Shown in pieces: positions 15,468 through 24,131 of a DNA stretch of 34,266 bases. How positions within the stretch are numbered: the first letter of the stretch is position 1; every line of letters begins with the position of its first letter. The DNA is taken from positions 1 to 34,266 of the forward strand of contig MERI01000240.1 in the NCBI GenBank assembly GCA_001772005.1, in the 5' to 3' direction. The position numbers were made by a program, and so were the translations under genes. Source of the DNA: Betaproteobacteria bacterium RIFCSPLOWO2_12_FULL_62_58 (lineage in GTDB: Bacteria > Pseudomonadota > Gammaproteobacteria > Burkholderiales > SG8-41). A model generated the notes under the pieces. That model made no database searches. It saw nothing but the letters and a program-made list of their open reading frames with translations, and was not told the DNA's origin.

Positions 15468-16718
15468 ATGCAGCACAAGCCGGTTCGAGGATTGTCCGGA
15501 GGGCGTCTCGTCGCGCTTGTCTGCGCGGCCCAGGTGCTGGTCCAGATCGGCGCATTCTTCTGGCCGGCGCTGCTGCCCACGATGATTCCGCTGTGGGGGC
15601 TCACGAACAGCGAGGCCGGCTGGATCACCGCCATCTTCTACGCGGCCTACATGGTCGCCGTGCCCATCCTCGTGACCCTGACGGATCGGGTCGATGCCAA
15701 GCTCGTGTATCTCTTCGGCGTCGGCTGCACCATCGCGGGCCATCTGCTGTTCGGCATCTATGCGGATGGTTTCTGGTCGGCGCTGGCAACGCGGGCGCTC
15801 GCCGGCATCGGCTGGGCAGGCACGTACATGACGGGCCTCAAGCTGCTCGCGGACCAGGTCGATGCGAAGCTCATGTCGCGCGCCGTGACCGGGCACGCCG
15901 CCAGCATCGGTATCTCCGGCGCGCTCTCCTTCTCGTGTGCCGGTCTGCTTGCCGGATTCTACGGTTGGCGACCGGCGTTCATCGTGGCCGGACTGAGTGC
16001 GGGTGCTGCATGGTCGATCGTGGCGCTGTCGGTGCCGCGCCGCTCACAGCCGGCGCCCCCATCCGGCGCCGGTCTCAAGCTGTTCGATTTCCGCCCCGTC
16101 TTCCGCAATCGCTCCGCCATGGCCTATTCGCTGGCCTACTGCGTCCATACGCTCGAGATGAACGCGCTGCGGGGCTGGGGCGTGGCTTTTCTCGGGTTCG
16201 TCGCAATCAGCACTGACGCCGCCGCAACGCGGCTCTCCCCGACATTCGTCCTGACCGCCCTCGGCCTGATCGGCACGGCGGCGAGCGTCTTCGGCAATGA
16301 GGCGTCGATCCGCCTCGGCCGGCGCAGGCTCATCGGCATCGCCATGTTTGCTTCGGTCGTGGTCGGCGGCAGTATCGGGTTCGTAGGCAGCCTGTCGTAC
16401 CCGGCCGCCGTCGGCCTGCTGCTGCTCTATGGGTTTATCGTGTGGCTGGACTCGTCGTCGCTGACGGCAGGATCGGCCGGAACCGCCGAACCCGCGCGCC
16501 GTGGCGCAACGCTGGCGGTGCATTCGACGCTGGGTTACGCCGGCGGTTTCGTCGGGCCGCTGATGATAGGCCTTATTCTCGATCTTGCCGGTGGCATGTC
16601 GCGCGCGGCCTGGGGCGCCGCGTTCCTGGCGGTGGCCATCCTGATGCTGCTGGCGCTGGCGGCGTTCTGGCTGATCCGGCCGCGCGAACTCGCCGGGGAT
16701 CGCGGCGAACGGGGCTGA
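15468..16718 (+). CDS. MFS transporter
   Basis: A 416-residue major facilitator protein with about twelve predicted helices. The loop after helix 2 reads TLTDRVDAKLVYLFG, a variant of the DRxGRK-type motif. Helix segments include AALVCAAQ-like and LAGIGWAGTYMTGLKLLADQ. The ATG at 15468 is used; a TTG lies directly before it. The gene is close behind a Bug gene on the same strand and ends just before a composite palindromic element that could terminate transcription. The substrate and direction of transport are not evident. Confidence 0.88.
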   Translation: MQHKPVRGLSGGRLVALVCAAQVLVQIGAFFWPALLPTMIPLWGLTNSEAGWITAIFYAAYMVAVPILVTLTDRVDAKLVYLFGVGCTIAGHLLFGIYADGFWSALATRALAGIGWAGTYMTGLKLLADQVDAKLMSRAVTGHAASIGISGALSFSCAGLLAGFYGWRPAFIVAGLSAGAAWSIVALSVPRRSQPAPPSGAGLKLFDFRPVFRNRSAMAYSLAYCVHTLEMNALRGWGVAFLGFVAISTDAAATRLSPTFVLTALGLIGTAASVFGNEASIRLGRRRLIGIAMFASVVVGGSIGFVGSLSYPAAVGLLLLYGFIVWLDSSSLTAGSAGTAEPARRGATLAVHSTLGYAGGFVGPLMIGLILDLAGGMSRAAWGAAFLAVAILMLLALAAFWLIRPRELAGDRGERG

Positions 16719-16730
16719 GGTCAACCACCT

Positions 16731-16925
16731 AGGAGTTTGTCGGACTTGGCCCCGACAAACTCCTAATGCAAAACCGGCGCCAGAAAAATTCCAAGAGAAC
16801 ATAATGGATATGCGAATTCACCCTCAGTTTTCTCCACGTTCGACCAGTTCGGCGGGTTTTTTCGGAATTGTCAGCCGGTTTTGCTTTTAGCAGCCTGGTC
16901 GGGCTGTTAAGTCCGACAGGCTGCT
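16731..16925. repeat. Composite nested palindromic element 2
   Basis: The left palindrome 16731-16743 with 16752-16764 is perfect (AGGAGTTTGTCGG). The right palindrome 16889-16902 with 16913-16925 (AGCAGCCTGGTCGG with CCGACAGGCTGCT) has one bulged base. Between them GCAAAACCGGC at 16768-16778 pairs with GCCGGTTTTGC at 16874-16884. Five and six bases separate the palindromes from the inner AAAACC repeat, and about 95 bp lie in the middle. The geometry is the same as at 1355-1559, but the middles are not visibly alike. Confidence 0.75.
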
Positions 16926-17001
16926 AGCGATGTGAATCTGATTTGAAGTGCAGGGCTATAATCGGGTTAGTGGTCTGTCCCCTTTTTAGAGGAGAATTGA
17001 G

Positions 17002-17976
17002 ATGCGTACTGAGAAACTGTTAGCTGCAATCGTCATCCCAGTGGCGTTGGCGTTTTCGGTGGCGCACGCCGCGCAGCCGGTCTACCCGGACAAACCGATC
17101 CGGCTCATCATCGGCAGTGCGCCGGGCTCGGGTCCCGACATCATCTCGCGGGTCGTGGGCGAGCGACTGTACAAGGCCTGGGGCCAGCGGGTCGTCGTCG
17201 ATTCCCGGCCTGGTGTGGCCGGCATCATCAGCGCGGAGCTGGCGTTGCGCGCGGACCCCGATGGCTACACGTGGATGATGTTGACCTCGCAGCTGTTTGT
17301 CGCAACCTCGGTATATCCCAATCTCAAGTTCAACTTGGACAAGGATTTCGTCTCGATCGGCCTGATCGGGACGGTACCGTTCGTGCAGATGGTCAACCCG
17401 CAAGTGCCGGCGAAATCGATACGCGAACTGATCGAGCTCGCGAAAAAGTCGCCGGGCAAGCTGCGCTACGGCTCGGCCGGTACCGGTGCCTCCGAGCATC
17501 TCTCCGGGGTCATGTTCACGCATCTGACGGGCACCGACATGCTGCACGTGCCCTACAAGGGTGTCGCCCAGGCCATCGCTGACACCATGGCGGGAGAGGT
17601 GCAGCTCACCTACGCGGTCATGCCGGCCGCGCGGCCCCAAATCCAGGCCGGAAGGTTGAGGGCGCTGGGCGTCACCAGCCCGAAGCGTTCCGCATCGCTG
17701 CCCGACGTGCCGTCGATCTCGGAAGTGGTGCCCGGCTACGCGATGATCGGCTGGTACAGCCTGGTGGCCCCCGCCGGGACGCCGACCGCGGTGCTCACCA
17801 AGGCGAGCGCCGAAGTAGTCAAGGCGGTCAAGGAGCCCGAATTCGGCGAACAGCTCAAGGTACTGGGAATCGACATCGTCGGGGGCACGCGTGCGGACCT
17901 CGATGCGTTCCGGCGCTCGGAAAGGAAGCGCATCAGCGATTTGGTCAAGACCTCCGGTGTGGAACTTAAATTATGA
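17002..17976 (+). CDS. Bug/TctC-family solute-binding protein
   Basis: A 324-residue periplasmic binding protein. The signal peptide ends AHAAQPVYPDK. Motifs: KPIRLIIGSAPGSGPDIISR (the usual PFPPGG replaced by SAPGSG), VVVDSRPGVAGIISAELAL, DGYTWMM, HVPYKGVAQAIADTMAGEVQ and a C-terminal helix ending in VKTSGVELKL. AGAGGAG precedes the ATG. It is monocistronic, 75 bp after composite palindromic element 2, and converges with the next Bug gene with only 22 bp between the stops. The altered N-terminal loop suggests a ligand different from that of the neighbouring paralogs. Confidence 0.92.
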   Translation: MRTEKLLAAIVIPVALAFSVAHAAQPVYPDKPIRLIIGSAPGSGPDIISRVVGERLYKAWGQRVVVDSRPGVAGIISAELALRADPDGYTWMMLTSQLFVATSVYPNLKFNLDKDFVSIGLIGTVPFVQMVNPQVPAKSIRELIELAKKSPGKLRYGSAGTGASEHLSGVMFTHLTGTDMLHVPYKGVAQAIADTMAGEVQLTYAVMPAARPQIQAGRLRALGVTSPKRSASLPDVPSISEVVPGYAMIGWYSLVAPAGTPTAVLTKASAEVVKAVKEPEFGEQLKVLGIDIVGGTRADLDAFRRSERKRISDLVKTSGVELKL

Positions 17977-17998
17977 TGGACGATCCGGCGGGCTGCGC

Positions 17999-18976
17999 CT
18001 ACTCGGGTTTGAGTCCGGCGCTGCTCGCCACGCGCCGCCACTTCTCGATCTCGGACTTGATGAAGGCGGCATGTTCGGCCGGCGTGTTGCCCACCGGTTC
18101 GGCGCCGCGTTCGATCAGCGTCTTGCGGATCGCGGGGTCGCGCAAGGTCTGCACCAGCGCGCCGTTGAGCCTGGTCACGATGGGCTGCGGCATGCCGGCG
18201 GGGCCCAGGAAGCTGAAGCCGCTGCTCACCACGAAGCCGGGCACGCCCGACTCCTGCATGGTGGGCAGATCGGGAAACGAAGGGAAACGCGTCGCGCCGC
18301 ATTGCGCGAGCATGCGCAGCCGGCCGTTCTGCACGTGGCCGACGATGGCCGGGACGCTGACAAACGAAAGCTGCACGTGGCCGGCGACGAGATCCGTGAT
18401 GGCAGGGCCCGCGCCCTTGTACGGGACGTGCACGATATCGGTTCCCATCGTGCTGTTGAACAGCGCGCCCGAGAGATGGCCTACCGCGCCCCTGCCGGAG
18501 CTGGAAAAGAATATGTCCCCCGGGCGCTTTTTGGCGAGTGCGACGAGCTCCTTCACGTTTTTCACCGGCAGCGAAGGGTGCGTCACGAGCGCCGCCGGGA
18601 TGTCGACGATCAGGCCGAGCGGCGTGAAATCCTTGACCGCGTCGAACGGCAGGTTTTTGAGAAGCGAGGGATTGATGAGGAAGCTTGCGGCCGCGATCAG
18701 CGTCATGTAACCGTCGGGCGCGCTCTTGGAGACGATTTCCGCGCCGATGTTGCCGCCGGCGCCGGGACGGTAATCGATCACCAGCTGCTGGCCGAGTATC
18801 TCGCCCATTTTCGGCGAGAGCAGGCGGAACAGAATGTCGCTGTTGCCGCCCGGCTGGTTGGGGTTCACCACGCGGATGATCTTGCTGGGATACTGCTGGG
18901 CAGCAACGTCTGGCGACATGAAGCCGGCGAATGCGGCCGCAAAAGCAAGAACGGCATGCAACGTGCGCTTAAACAT
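17999..18976 (-). CDS. Bug/TctC-family solute-binding protein
   Basis: A 325-residue periplasmic binding protein starting MFKRTLHAVLAFAAAF with signal cleavage near DVAAQQYPSK. Motifs: IIRVVNPNQPGGNSDILFR (an unusual N-PNQ loop where most paralogs have VPYPPGG), VIDYRPGAGGNIGAEIV, DGYMTLI, THPSLPVKNVKEL, HVPYKGAGPAITDLVAGHVQ. GAGGAGGAG lies before the ATG at 18976; the frame is open further upstream but lacks these signals. The AEHAAFIKSEIEKWRRV C-terminal helix is typical. No permease gene is adjacent. Confidence 0.92.
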   Translation of the reverse strand: MFKRTLHAVLAFAAAFAGFMSPDVAAQQYPSKIIRVVNPNQPGGNSDILFRLLSPKMGEILGQQLVIDYRPGAGGNIGAEIVSKSAPDGYMTLIAAASFLINPSLLKNLPFDAVKDFTPLGLIVDIPAALVTHPSLPVKNVKELVALAKKRPGDIFFSSSGRGAVGHLSGALFNSTMGTDIVHVPYKGAGPAITDLVAGHVQLSFVSVPAIVGHVQNGRLRMLAQCGATRFPSFPDLPTMQESGVPGFVVSSGFSFLGPAGMPQPIVTRLNGALVQTLRDPAIRKTLIERGAEPVGNTPAEHAAFIKSEIEKWRRVASSAGLKPE

Positions 18977-19238
18977 GTTCACTCCTCCTCTTCGTTGTTT
19001 TCCTGCAGCCTGTGCACTGGCCCGCGGATTCAATCCGCGTCTGCTGCGCCCCGGGCGGCTGACCGCGGCCCCAGGCAACCACAGCAACCATTTTAACAGC
19101 GAATCCGCCTGGCAAAGATTGGGGTCGGCTTGGTCGTCCGGCGGATGGAGAAGTTATACTGACCCTGTTCGCTGCACCTCTGCCACGCGGGGGAAGGAAG
19201 CTCGAGGTCGTGCCATTGAGCTCTGACCCGTGGTTCCA
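18977..19238. other. Intergenic region between two minus-strand Bug genes
   Basis: No gene is seen. It carries CTGACCC twice (19159-19165 and 19223-19229) and ATTGGGGTC near 19118, motifs that also mark remnant breakpoints elsewhere in this window. It must hold the promoter for the Bug gene to its left. Confidence 0.4.
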
Positions 19239-20213
19239 CTAACCCGGTTTGATCCCGGCTTCGCGAATGATCTTCCCCCACTTTTCCATTTCGGCGCGGA
19301 TCAGACGTCCATAATCTTCCGGCGTGCCGCCCACCACGTCATATCCCAGTTCAGCAAGGCGGGCGCGCACGGCGGGAATCTGCAGGGCTTTGTTGGCTTC
19401 GGCATTAAGCCGCATGATGATCGCGCGCGGCGTCCCCGCGGGCGCAAGCAGTCCACGGTAGCCGGTCGCGTCGATGGCGGGCCAGCCGGCTTCCGCAAAC
19501 GTTGGCACAGCCGGCATCAACGGATTGCGCGCGGCGCTCGCAAGGGCGAGCGCCCGCAGCCGCCCCGCTTCGACCAGTCCCTTGCAGGCGAAGATGCCGC
19601 CGAACGCGATCGGGACTTCGCCGCTCGCGGCGGCGAGAATCGCGAGCGCCGTGCTCTTGTACGGAATATGAACGAGGTTAATTTTCGTGACGGATTTCAG
19701 CAGTTCCCCCAAAAGATGGGGGACGGTGCCGTTTCCACCCGAGGCGTAGTTGAGTTCCCCGGGGCGTGCCCGGGCCAGCGCAATCAGCTCCTTCATGGTC
19801 CTGACCGGCAGCGACGGGTGGACGACGCCCAGAGTGGTGCTGGATGATGAGAGCGGCACGACGGGAACAAGATCGCGCAGGCTGTCGTATGGCAGCTTCG
19901 ACAACAGGAACGGATTTACGATGTAGGCATTATCCGCAACGAGCAGCGTATAGCCGTCCGGCCTGCTCGTTGCCACGATCTGGGTGCCGATCACGCTGCC
20001 GCCACCGGGGCGATTGTCGACGATGACCTGTTGCCCCAGCAATTCGCTGAGTTCCGGGGTGAGCGCGCGGATCAGCGAATCGGCGCCGCCGCCGGCCCCA
20101 TAGCCGACGATCATGCGAATTTGCTGGGTTGGGTAAGACTGCGCCGCTGCCGCCGCGGCCAGGAGCAGGCCCGCGGCGAGCATCGTCCGTAGCGAATACC
20201 GTAATGGGTTCAT
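19239..20213 (-). CDS. Bug/TctC-family solute-binding protein
   Basis: A 324-residue periplasmic binding protein with the signal peptide MNPLRYSLRTMLAAGLLLAA and cleavage near AAAQSYPTQ. Motifs: QIRMIVGYGAGGGADSLIR, VIVDNRPGGGSVIGTQIV, DGYTLLVAD, VHPSLPVRTMKELIALA, HIPYKSTALAILAAASGEV (the usual G after YK is S). It ends in EMEKWGKIIREAGIKPG. The start at 20213 follows GGGAGGAG; a longer frame upstream lacks a signal. It is divergent from the next Bug gene across a 205-bp shared promoter region. Confidence 0.92.
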   Translation of the reverse strand: MNPLRYSLRTMLAAGLLLAAAAAAQSYPTQQIRMIVGYGAGGGADSLIRALTPELSELLGQQVIVDNRPGGGSVIGTQIVATSRPDGYTLLVADNAYIVNPFLLSKLPYDSLRDLVPVVPLSSSSTTLGVVHPSLPVRTMKELIALARARPGELNYASGGNGTVPHLLGELLKSVTKINLVHIPYKSTALAILAAASGEVPIAFGGIFACKGLVEAGRLRALALASAARNPLMPAVPTFAEAGWPAIDATGYRGLLAPAGTPRAIIMRLNAEANKALQIPAVRARLAELGYDVVGGTPEDYGRLIRAEMEKWGKIIREAGIKPG

Positions 20214-20418
20214 CGCTCCTCCCAATTGAACAATGAGCGCGACTGCCGCATGACTGCCACGATTGCCGTGCGGCGCGCGGCAACCATGCGGGGCATTCAT
20301 CAATGCTACACGAATAAATCGACCCCTCTCATTTTCCCCCTTGGCGAATCCGGGCGCTTGAGTCAACATTGGCGGACGACGAGGGTCAATCATGAACAAT
20401 AACTGTGGAGGAGGTGCC
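20214..20418. promoter_or_regulatory. Divergent promoter region between two Bug genes
   Basis: Two Bug genes are transcribed away from each other across 205 bp, so both promoters should lie here. Ribosome binding sites are clear at each end, but I could not assign -35/-10 pairs or an operator with confidence. An ATG at 20392 in the frame of the right gene is rejected as the start in favour of 20419. Confidence 0.4.
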
Positions 20419-21399
20419 ATGCCGGCTCATTGGAAGTCGAGGTTTGTTTCCGCAGTACTCGCCCTGGTCGGCGTAGCGGCGGCAACCCATGCCGCCGAGA
20501 TCGCATACCCGGCCAGGCCGATCCGCATCATCGTCCCGTATCCGCCCGGCGGTTCCACGGATCCGACCGCACGCGCGTTCGGCGCCTGGCTATCCGAGAA
20601 ATTCGGCGTGCCGGTGGTTATCGATAACCGGCCGGGCGCGGGCTCCACGATCGGGCACGCCCTCGGCGCCAAGGCCACGCCGGATGGCTACACGCTGCTG
20701 CTCGGCACCTCCGGCGGGCTGGTGGTCAGCCCCGCCTTTGGCACCAAGCTTCCGTACGACTCCGTCAAGAATTTCGCGCCGGTGGGGCTGGGCGTCTATG
20801 TGCCCTTCCTCCTGGTGATACATCCTTCCGTAGCGGCGAAAAACGTGAAGGAGCTGATCGACCTTGCGAAGGCGCAGCCGGCAAAAATCAACTTCGGCTC
20901 TCCCGGGACTGGAACGCCCAATCACCTCGGCATGGAACTGCTCGAGGCCATGACCGGCGCCGAGTTCACGCATGTGCCCTACAAAGGCGGCGGGGCCGCG
21001 ACGGTTGATCTCGTCGCCGGCCGCATCCAGGCGATATTCGGCAGCATTCCGCAGTGGCAGCCGCACCTTGCGGCAGGCAGAGTCCGCGCCATCGGCATAG
21101 GGCACCCGACCCGGGTGCGCTCAATGCCGGACGTGCCGGCGGTCGCCGAAACGCTGCCGGGATTCAACAATACGACCTGGTATGGACTCCTTGCGCCGGC
21201 GGGCACTCCGGCACCGATCGTCGACAAGATCAACGCCGAGATGAAAAGGGCGGTCGCAAACGCCGACTTCAGCAAGCACCTCGAATCCATCGGCATGGAG
21301 CCGGCCAGCAGCACACCGAAGGAGCTGGGCGACATGATCCGCACCGAGCTTGCGCGCTGGACCAAGGTCATACGCGATGCCGGCATCCAGGCGAACTGA
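20419..21399 (+). CDS. Bug/TctC-family solute-binding protein
   Basis: A 326-residue periplasmic binding protein. The signal peptide ends near THAAEIAYPARP. Motifs: RIIVPYPPGGSTDPTARAFG, VVIDNRPGAGSTIGHALG, DGYTLLLGTSGGLV, VIHPSVAAKNVKELI, NHLGMELL, THVPYKGGGAATVDLVAGRI. The ATG at 20419 is preceded by TGGAGGAGG. The C-terminus ARWTKVIRDAGIQAN is complete. A short gap then leads to the 88-residue gene on the same strand. Its loop sequences are the closest to the family consensus among the copies here. Confidence 0.93.
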   Translation: MPAHWKSRFVSAVLALVGVAAATHAAEIAYPARPIRIIVPYPPGGSTDPTARAFGAWLSEKFGVPVVIDNRPGAGSTIGHALGAKATPDGYTLLLGTSGGLVVSPAFGTKLPYDSVKNFAPVGLGVYVPFLLVIHPSVAAKNVKELIDLAKAQPAKINFGSPGTGTPNHLGMELLEAMTGAEFTHVPYKGGGAATVDLVAGRIQAIFGSIPQWQPHLAAGRVRAIGIGHPTRVRSMPDVPAVAETLPGFNNTTWYGLLAPAGTPAPIVDKINAEMKRAVANADFSKHLESIGMEPASSTPKELGDMIRTELARWTKVIRDAGIQAN

Positions 21400-21468
21400 T
21401 CGGGCATTCCGATCGGGTCGCTGCCTTGACGGCGGCGCGCCCCTATCGAACGATGAGATAATGCTGCC

Positions 21469-21735
21469 ATGAACGAATCGCAACCGATTTCCCCTCGTGT
21501 TCGCCTGCAAGAGCTTCTGGCGATTCCGGACAGACAGCGGACCGAGGCCGAGTGGGATGAGCTCAATGAGCTTGAGATCGTGCTGGCTGCCGGAAATCGA
21601 GAGGGCGCTCCGGAGCAGGGCCTTCGGCGGAACGGCACTGCACCCGGCGGTCGTCCCAAACCCGGCGGCGGGCCACACGGCAAGAAGCCGGTGAGGAAGT
21701 TCCACCAGAGGCGCCCCAAGCGTAATGCGCCGTGA
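21469..21735 (+). CDS. Small hypothetical protein with basic C-terminus
   Basis: An 88-residue protein of no family I recognise. The N-terminal half is acidic and helical (RLQELLAIPDRQRTEAEWDE), and the C-terminal half is rich in glycine, proline, lysine and arginine (GGRPKPGGGPHGKKPVRKFH), suggesting a flexible nucleic-acid-binding tail. Its stop overlaps the GTG start of the methyltransferase gene by four bases, a sign of translational coupling. It may assist the methyltransferase or bind RNA/ribosomes; this is inference. Confidence 0.65.
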   Translation: MNESQPISPRVRLQELLAIPDRQRTEAEWDELNELEIVLAAGNREGAPEQGLRRNGTAPGGRPKPGGGPHGKKPVRKFHQRRPKRNAP

Positions 21736-22877
21736 GCGGGCGCCCGGTCGTTAGCTGGACCGAGGCGGGTGAGGCCCGCTCCGCCCGTTGGCGCTCGGAG
21801 AGCGGGGCGCCGCCGCCCAAGCGCGTGGTCATCGCCGACGACCGCATTACGGCCGACGCCGCATATCGTTTGGCCTGCGGGGGCACCGCGATGCTGTGGC
21901 ACGGCGATTTCCAGAACGCGCGACAGCTCCTGGAGGCGCTGGCGCGGCGCGCTGACGCCAAGCCCCTCAAGCCGGCCTCGTCGCCAACCGAGGTCTTCCA
22001 TCTGCATCGCCAGGCCCAGTCCCAGCGCGCACGCACGCTGGGGATGCTGCTGTTACCGTTCGAGCACGACTACGGCATCCCGTTGCGCCGCGCACCCGAC
22101 GTGCGACAAGCTTGCGCGGAGGCTTACGGCCCGGGAGAAGAAGAAGGACCCTCCGTGGCCTCGCTACGAGAGCTGCTCGGTCTGATCGGCGCGCACGAGT
22201 GGCGCAAGAAGGGCATCGAGATTCCGGCGCTCGGCGGCCGCATCCACCCGCACTACGGCGTGTTCGCGCCCATACGCAGCGAGTACGTGGCGCTGGTGGC
22301 CGAAGCACCGTTGCCCTTGCCCTCACCGGCGCGGGCTTTTGACATCGGCACCGGGACCGGTGTGCTGGCCGCGGTGCTGGCCCGCCGGGGTCTCGCGCGC
22401 ATCGTTGCCACTGATCAGGATCCTCGCGCGCTGGCGTGCGCCCGCGACAACCTCGCGCGGCTCGGGCTGACCGGGCCGGTGGAAGTCGTGCAGGCGGATC
22501 TCTTCCCCGAAGGACGGGCTCCGCTCGTGGTCTGCAACCCGCCGTGGATCCCGGCCCGGCCGAGCACACCCATCGAGCACGCGGTTTACGACCCCGAGGG
22601 CCGCATGCTGCGCGGGTTCCTCGGCGGGCTGGCGGCGCACCTGGAGCCCGGGGGCGAGGGCTGGCTGATTCTTTCGGATATCGCCGAGCATCTGGGCCTG
22701 CGCTCGCGCGCCGAACTGCTGGCTGCCATTGACGAGGCGGGGTTGAAGGTCGTAGGCCGGACGGATGTCCGGCCGAATCATCCCCGGGTCTACGACGCCG
22801 CCGATCCCCTCCACGCCGCGCGCGCGGCGGAACTGACGTCGCTCTGGCGACTTGCGGTCCGCATAAGTGATGAGTGA
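21732..22877 (+). CDS. Class I SAM-dependent methyltransferase
   Basis: A 381-residue protein with a C-terminal class I methyltransferase domain. Motif I is FDIGTGTG at 203-210, the acidic residue after strand 2 is in VATDQDP, and the NPPW motif is at 269-272. NPPW is typical of enzymes that methylate nitrogen in RNA bases, DNA or glutamine side chains (HemK/PrmC, RlmG/RsmC types). The N-terminal 180 residues are not clearly assignable and may recognise the substrate. The start is GTG at 21732, overlapping the previous gene. The substrate is undetermined. Confidence 0.87.
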   Translation: MSGRPVVSWTEAGEARSARWRSESGAPPPKRVVIADDRITADAAYRLACGGTAMLWHGDFQNARQLLEALARRADAKPLKPASSPTEVFHLHRQAQSQRARTLGMLLLPFEHDYGIPLRRAPDVRQACAEAYGPGEEEGPSVASLRELLGLIGAHEWRKKGIEIPALGGRIHPHYGVFAPIRSEYVALVAEAPLPLPSPARAFDIGTGTGVLAAVLARRGLARIVATDQDPRALACARDNLARLGLTGPVEVVQADLFPEGRAPLVVCNPPWIPARPSTPIEHAVYDPEGRMLRGFLGGLAAHLEPGGEGWLILSDIAEHLGLRSRAELLAAIDEAGLKVVGRTDVRPNHPRVYDAADPLHAARAAELTSLWRLAVRISDE

Positions 22878-22925
22878 GCCGCGAGGATCCCTAAGAAGGA
22901 CCTCGGGCTCTCATATTGAAAGCAA

Positions 22926-23885
22926 CTACGGAGCGCCGATGCCCGCTGCTTTGAACACCTTCCCGATCCGCGCCACCTCCGAGTTCATAACCGCCGTCAG
23001 CTCCTCGGGCGAGGTCGGCGAGGGCTCCGTTCCCGCTTTCATAAAAATGCCTTTGGCTTCCGCCGATTGGAGGTATCGCGAAACCTCCTGGTTCAGCCGG
23101 GCAACGATCGCCGGCGGCGTTCCGGCCGGAGCGAAGAGCGCGTGGAGCGTTTCCGAGATATAACCGGGTATACCCGAGGCCGCAACCGTCGGCATCCCGG
23201 GAGCCAGTGCTGAAGGTTTAAGGCTTCCAACCGCCAGGGCGCGCAATCTTCCCGACTTCACATGCGGCGCCGCTCCACCTGGGGAGGCGAACATCGCGTG
23301 GACTTCGCCGCTTATCACGGCGGTCATTGCGGGTCCAGTGCCCTTGTAAGGAATGCGCACTACGTTCACCCCCGCCATGTGCTCGAACAATATCGCGCCG
23401 ATAAAATTCGAGCTGCCCACTCCGCCTACCGCAAGATTGAGCTCGCCCGGCCTCGACTTGGCCAAAGCGACGAGCTGCTTGACGGACTTCACCGGCATCG
23501 AAGGGTGGACCACAAGAACGCTCGGCGCCCGGTCCACCAACGTGATCGTTGAAAAATCTTTTATGGGATCGTACGACGTTTTGTCGATGAGCGGCCCGAT
23601 CCAGTGGGCGCTGCCGGTGAGCAGGAGCGTATACCCGTCAGGCGCGGCTTTGGCCACGAGGTCCGCGATCAGGACCGTCGGTCGATTGTCGACGATCACT
23701 TGCTGGCCGAGGGGGCCTGACATCGCCCGCGCCACCAGACGCGCCACGAAATCGTTGCCGCCTCCGGTAGGAGAGGTGACGATGCGTACGGGTTTGTTGG
23801 GATAGTCCTGGCTAAAGGCCGTCACGGCGCTCAGGCCAGCCAGGCCCACCGAGACCATGCAGACTACGAAGAACGGCTTCGACAT
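22926..23885 (-). CDS. Bug/TctC-family solute-binding protein
   Basis: A 319-residue periplasmic binding protein; the signal peptide ends TAFSQDYPNKP. Motifs: VRIVTSPTGGGNDFVARLVA (TSPTGGG in place of VPYPPGG), VIVDNRPTVLIADLV (the usual GAGG turn is lost), DGYTLLLTGSAHWIG, VVHPSMPVKSVKQLV, RIPYKGTGPAMTAVISGEV. GAGGAGGAAT precedes the ATG. The shortened NRP loop is unusual and may change ligand contacts at the pocket rim. It is the downstream member of a pair of minus-strand Bug genes. Confidence 0.92.
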   Translation of the reverse strand: MSKPFFVVCMVSVGLAGLSAVTAFSQDYPNKPVRIVTSPTGGGNDFVARLVARAMSGPLGQQVIVDNRPTVLIADLVAKAAPDGYTLLLTGSAHWIGPLIDKTSYDPIKDFSTITLVDRAPSVLVVHPSMPVKSVKQLVALAKSRPGELNLAVGGVGSSNFIGAILFEHMAGVNVVRIPYKGTGPAMTAVISGEVHAMFASPGGAAPHVKSGRLRALAVGSLKPSALAPGMPTVAASGIPGYISETLHALFAPAGTPPAIVARLNQEVSRYLQSAEAKGIFMKAGTEPSPTSPEELTAVMNSEVARIGKVFKAAGIGAP

Positions 23886-24010
23886 GATTCCTCCTCGAAC
23901 AAAGTTTTTGTCAACGATTCCGGCGCGGTTGGGTCACCAACGTGATTCCCCGCGGTTCCCGCTCCGCAACAGCACTATACTGCACCGCAAAATGCATAAA
24001 ATGCACGAAC

Positions 24011-24064
24011 TCAGCGTCTGCCGTGATTGCGCAGGCTGACGTAGCCGCCAGCCACGAGGAAACC
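24011..24064 (-). pseudogene. 3' tail remnant of an MFS transporter gene
   Basis: The minus strand reads GFLVAGGYVSLRNHGRR then stop. The intact MFS gene at 25367-26503 ends GFLVVGGYVSLRSHGRR. At DNA level, 24010-24049 matches 25366-25405 over 40 bases with one mismatch. Upstream of about codon -18 the similarity is lost. It is therefore the last piece of a second, deleted copy of that transporter. Confidence 0.75.
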
Positions 24065-24131
24065 GGCAGGGCCGGAAGGGGGCCAATAAGCCAAGCCAAC
24101 CTGTCAGCGTGCGGCCCGATAGTCTCCGTCC

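Noticed and set aside
19093-19281. A short minus-strand reading frame in the gap between two Bug genes
   Set aside because: It has no ribosome binding site or recognisable motif and overlaps the 3' end of a supported gene.
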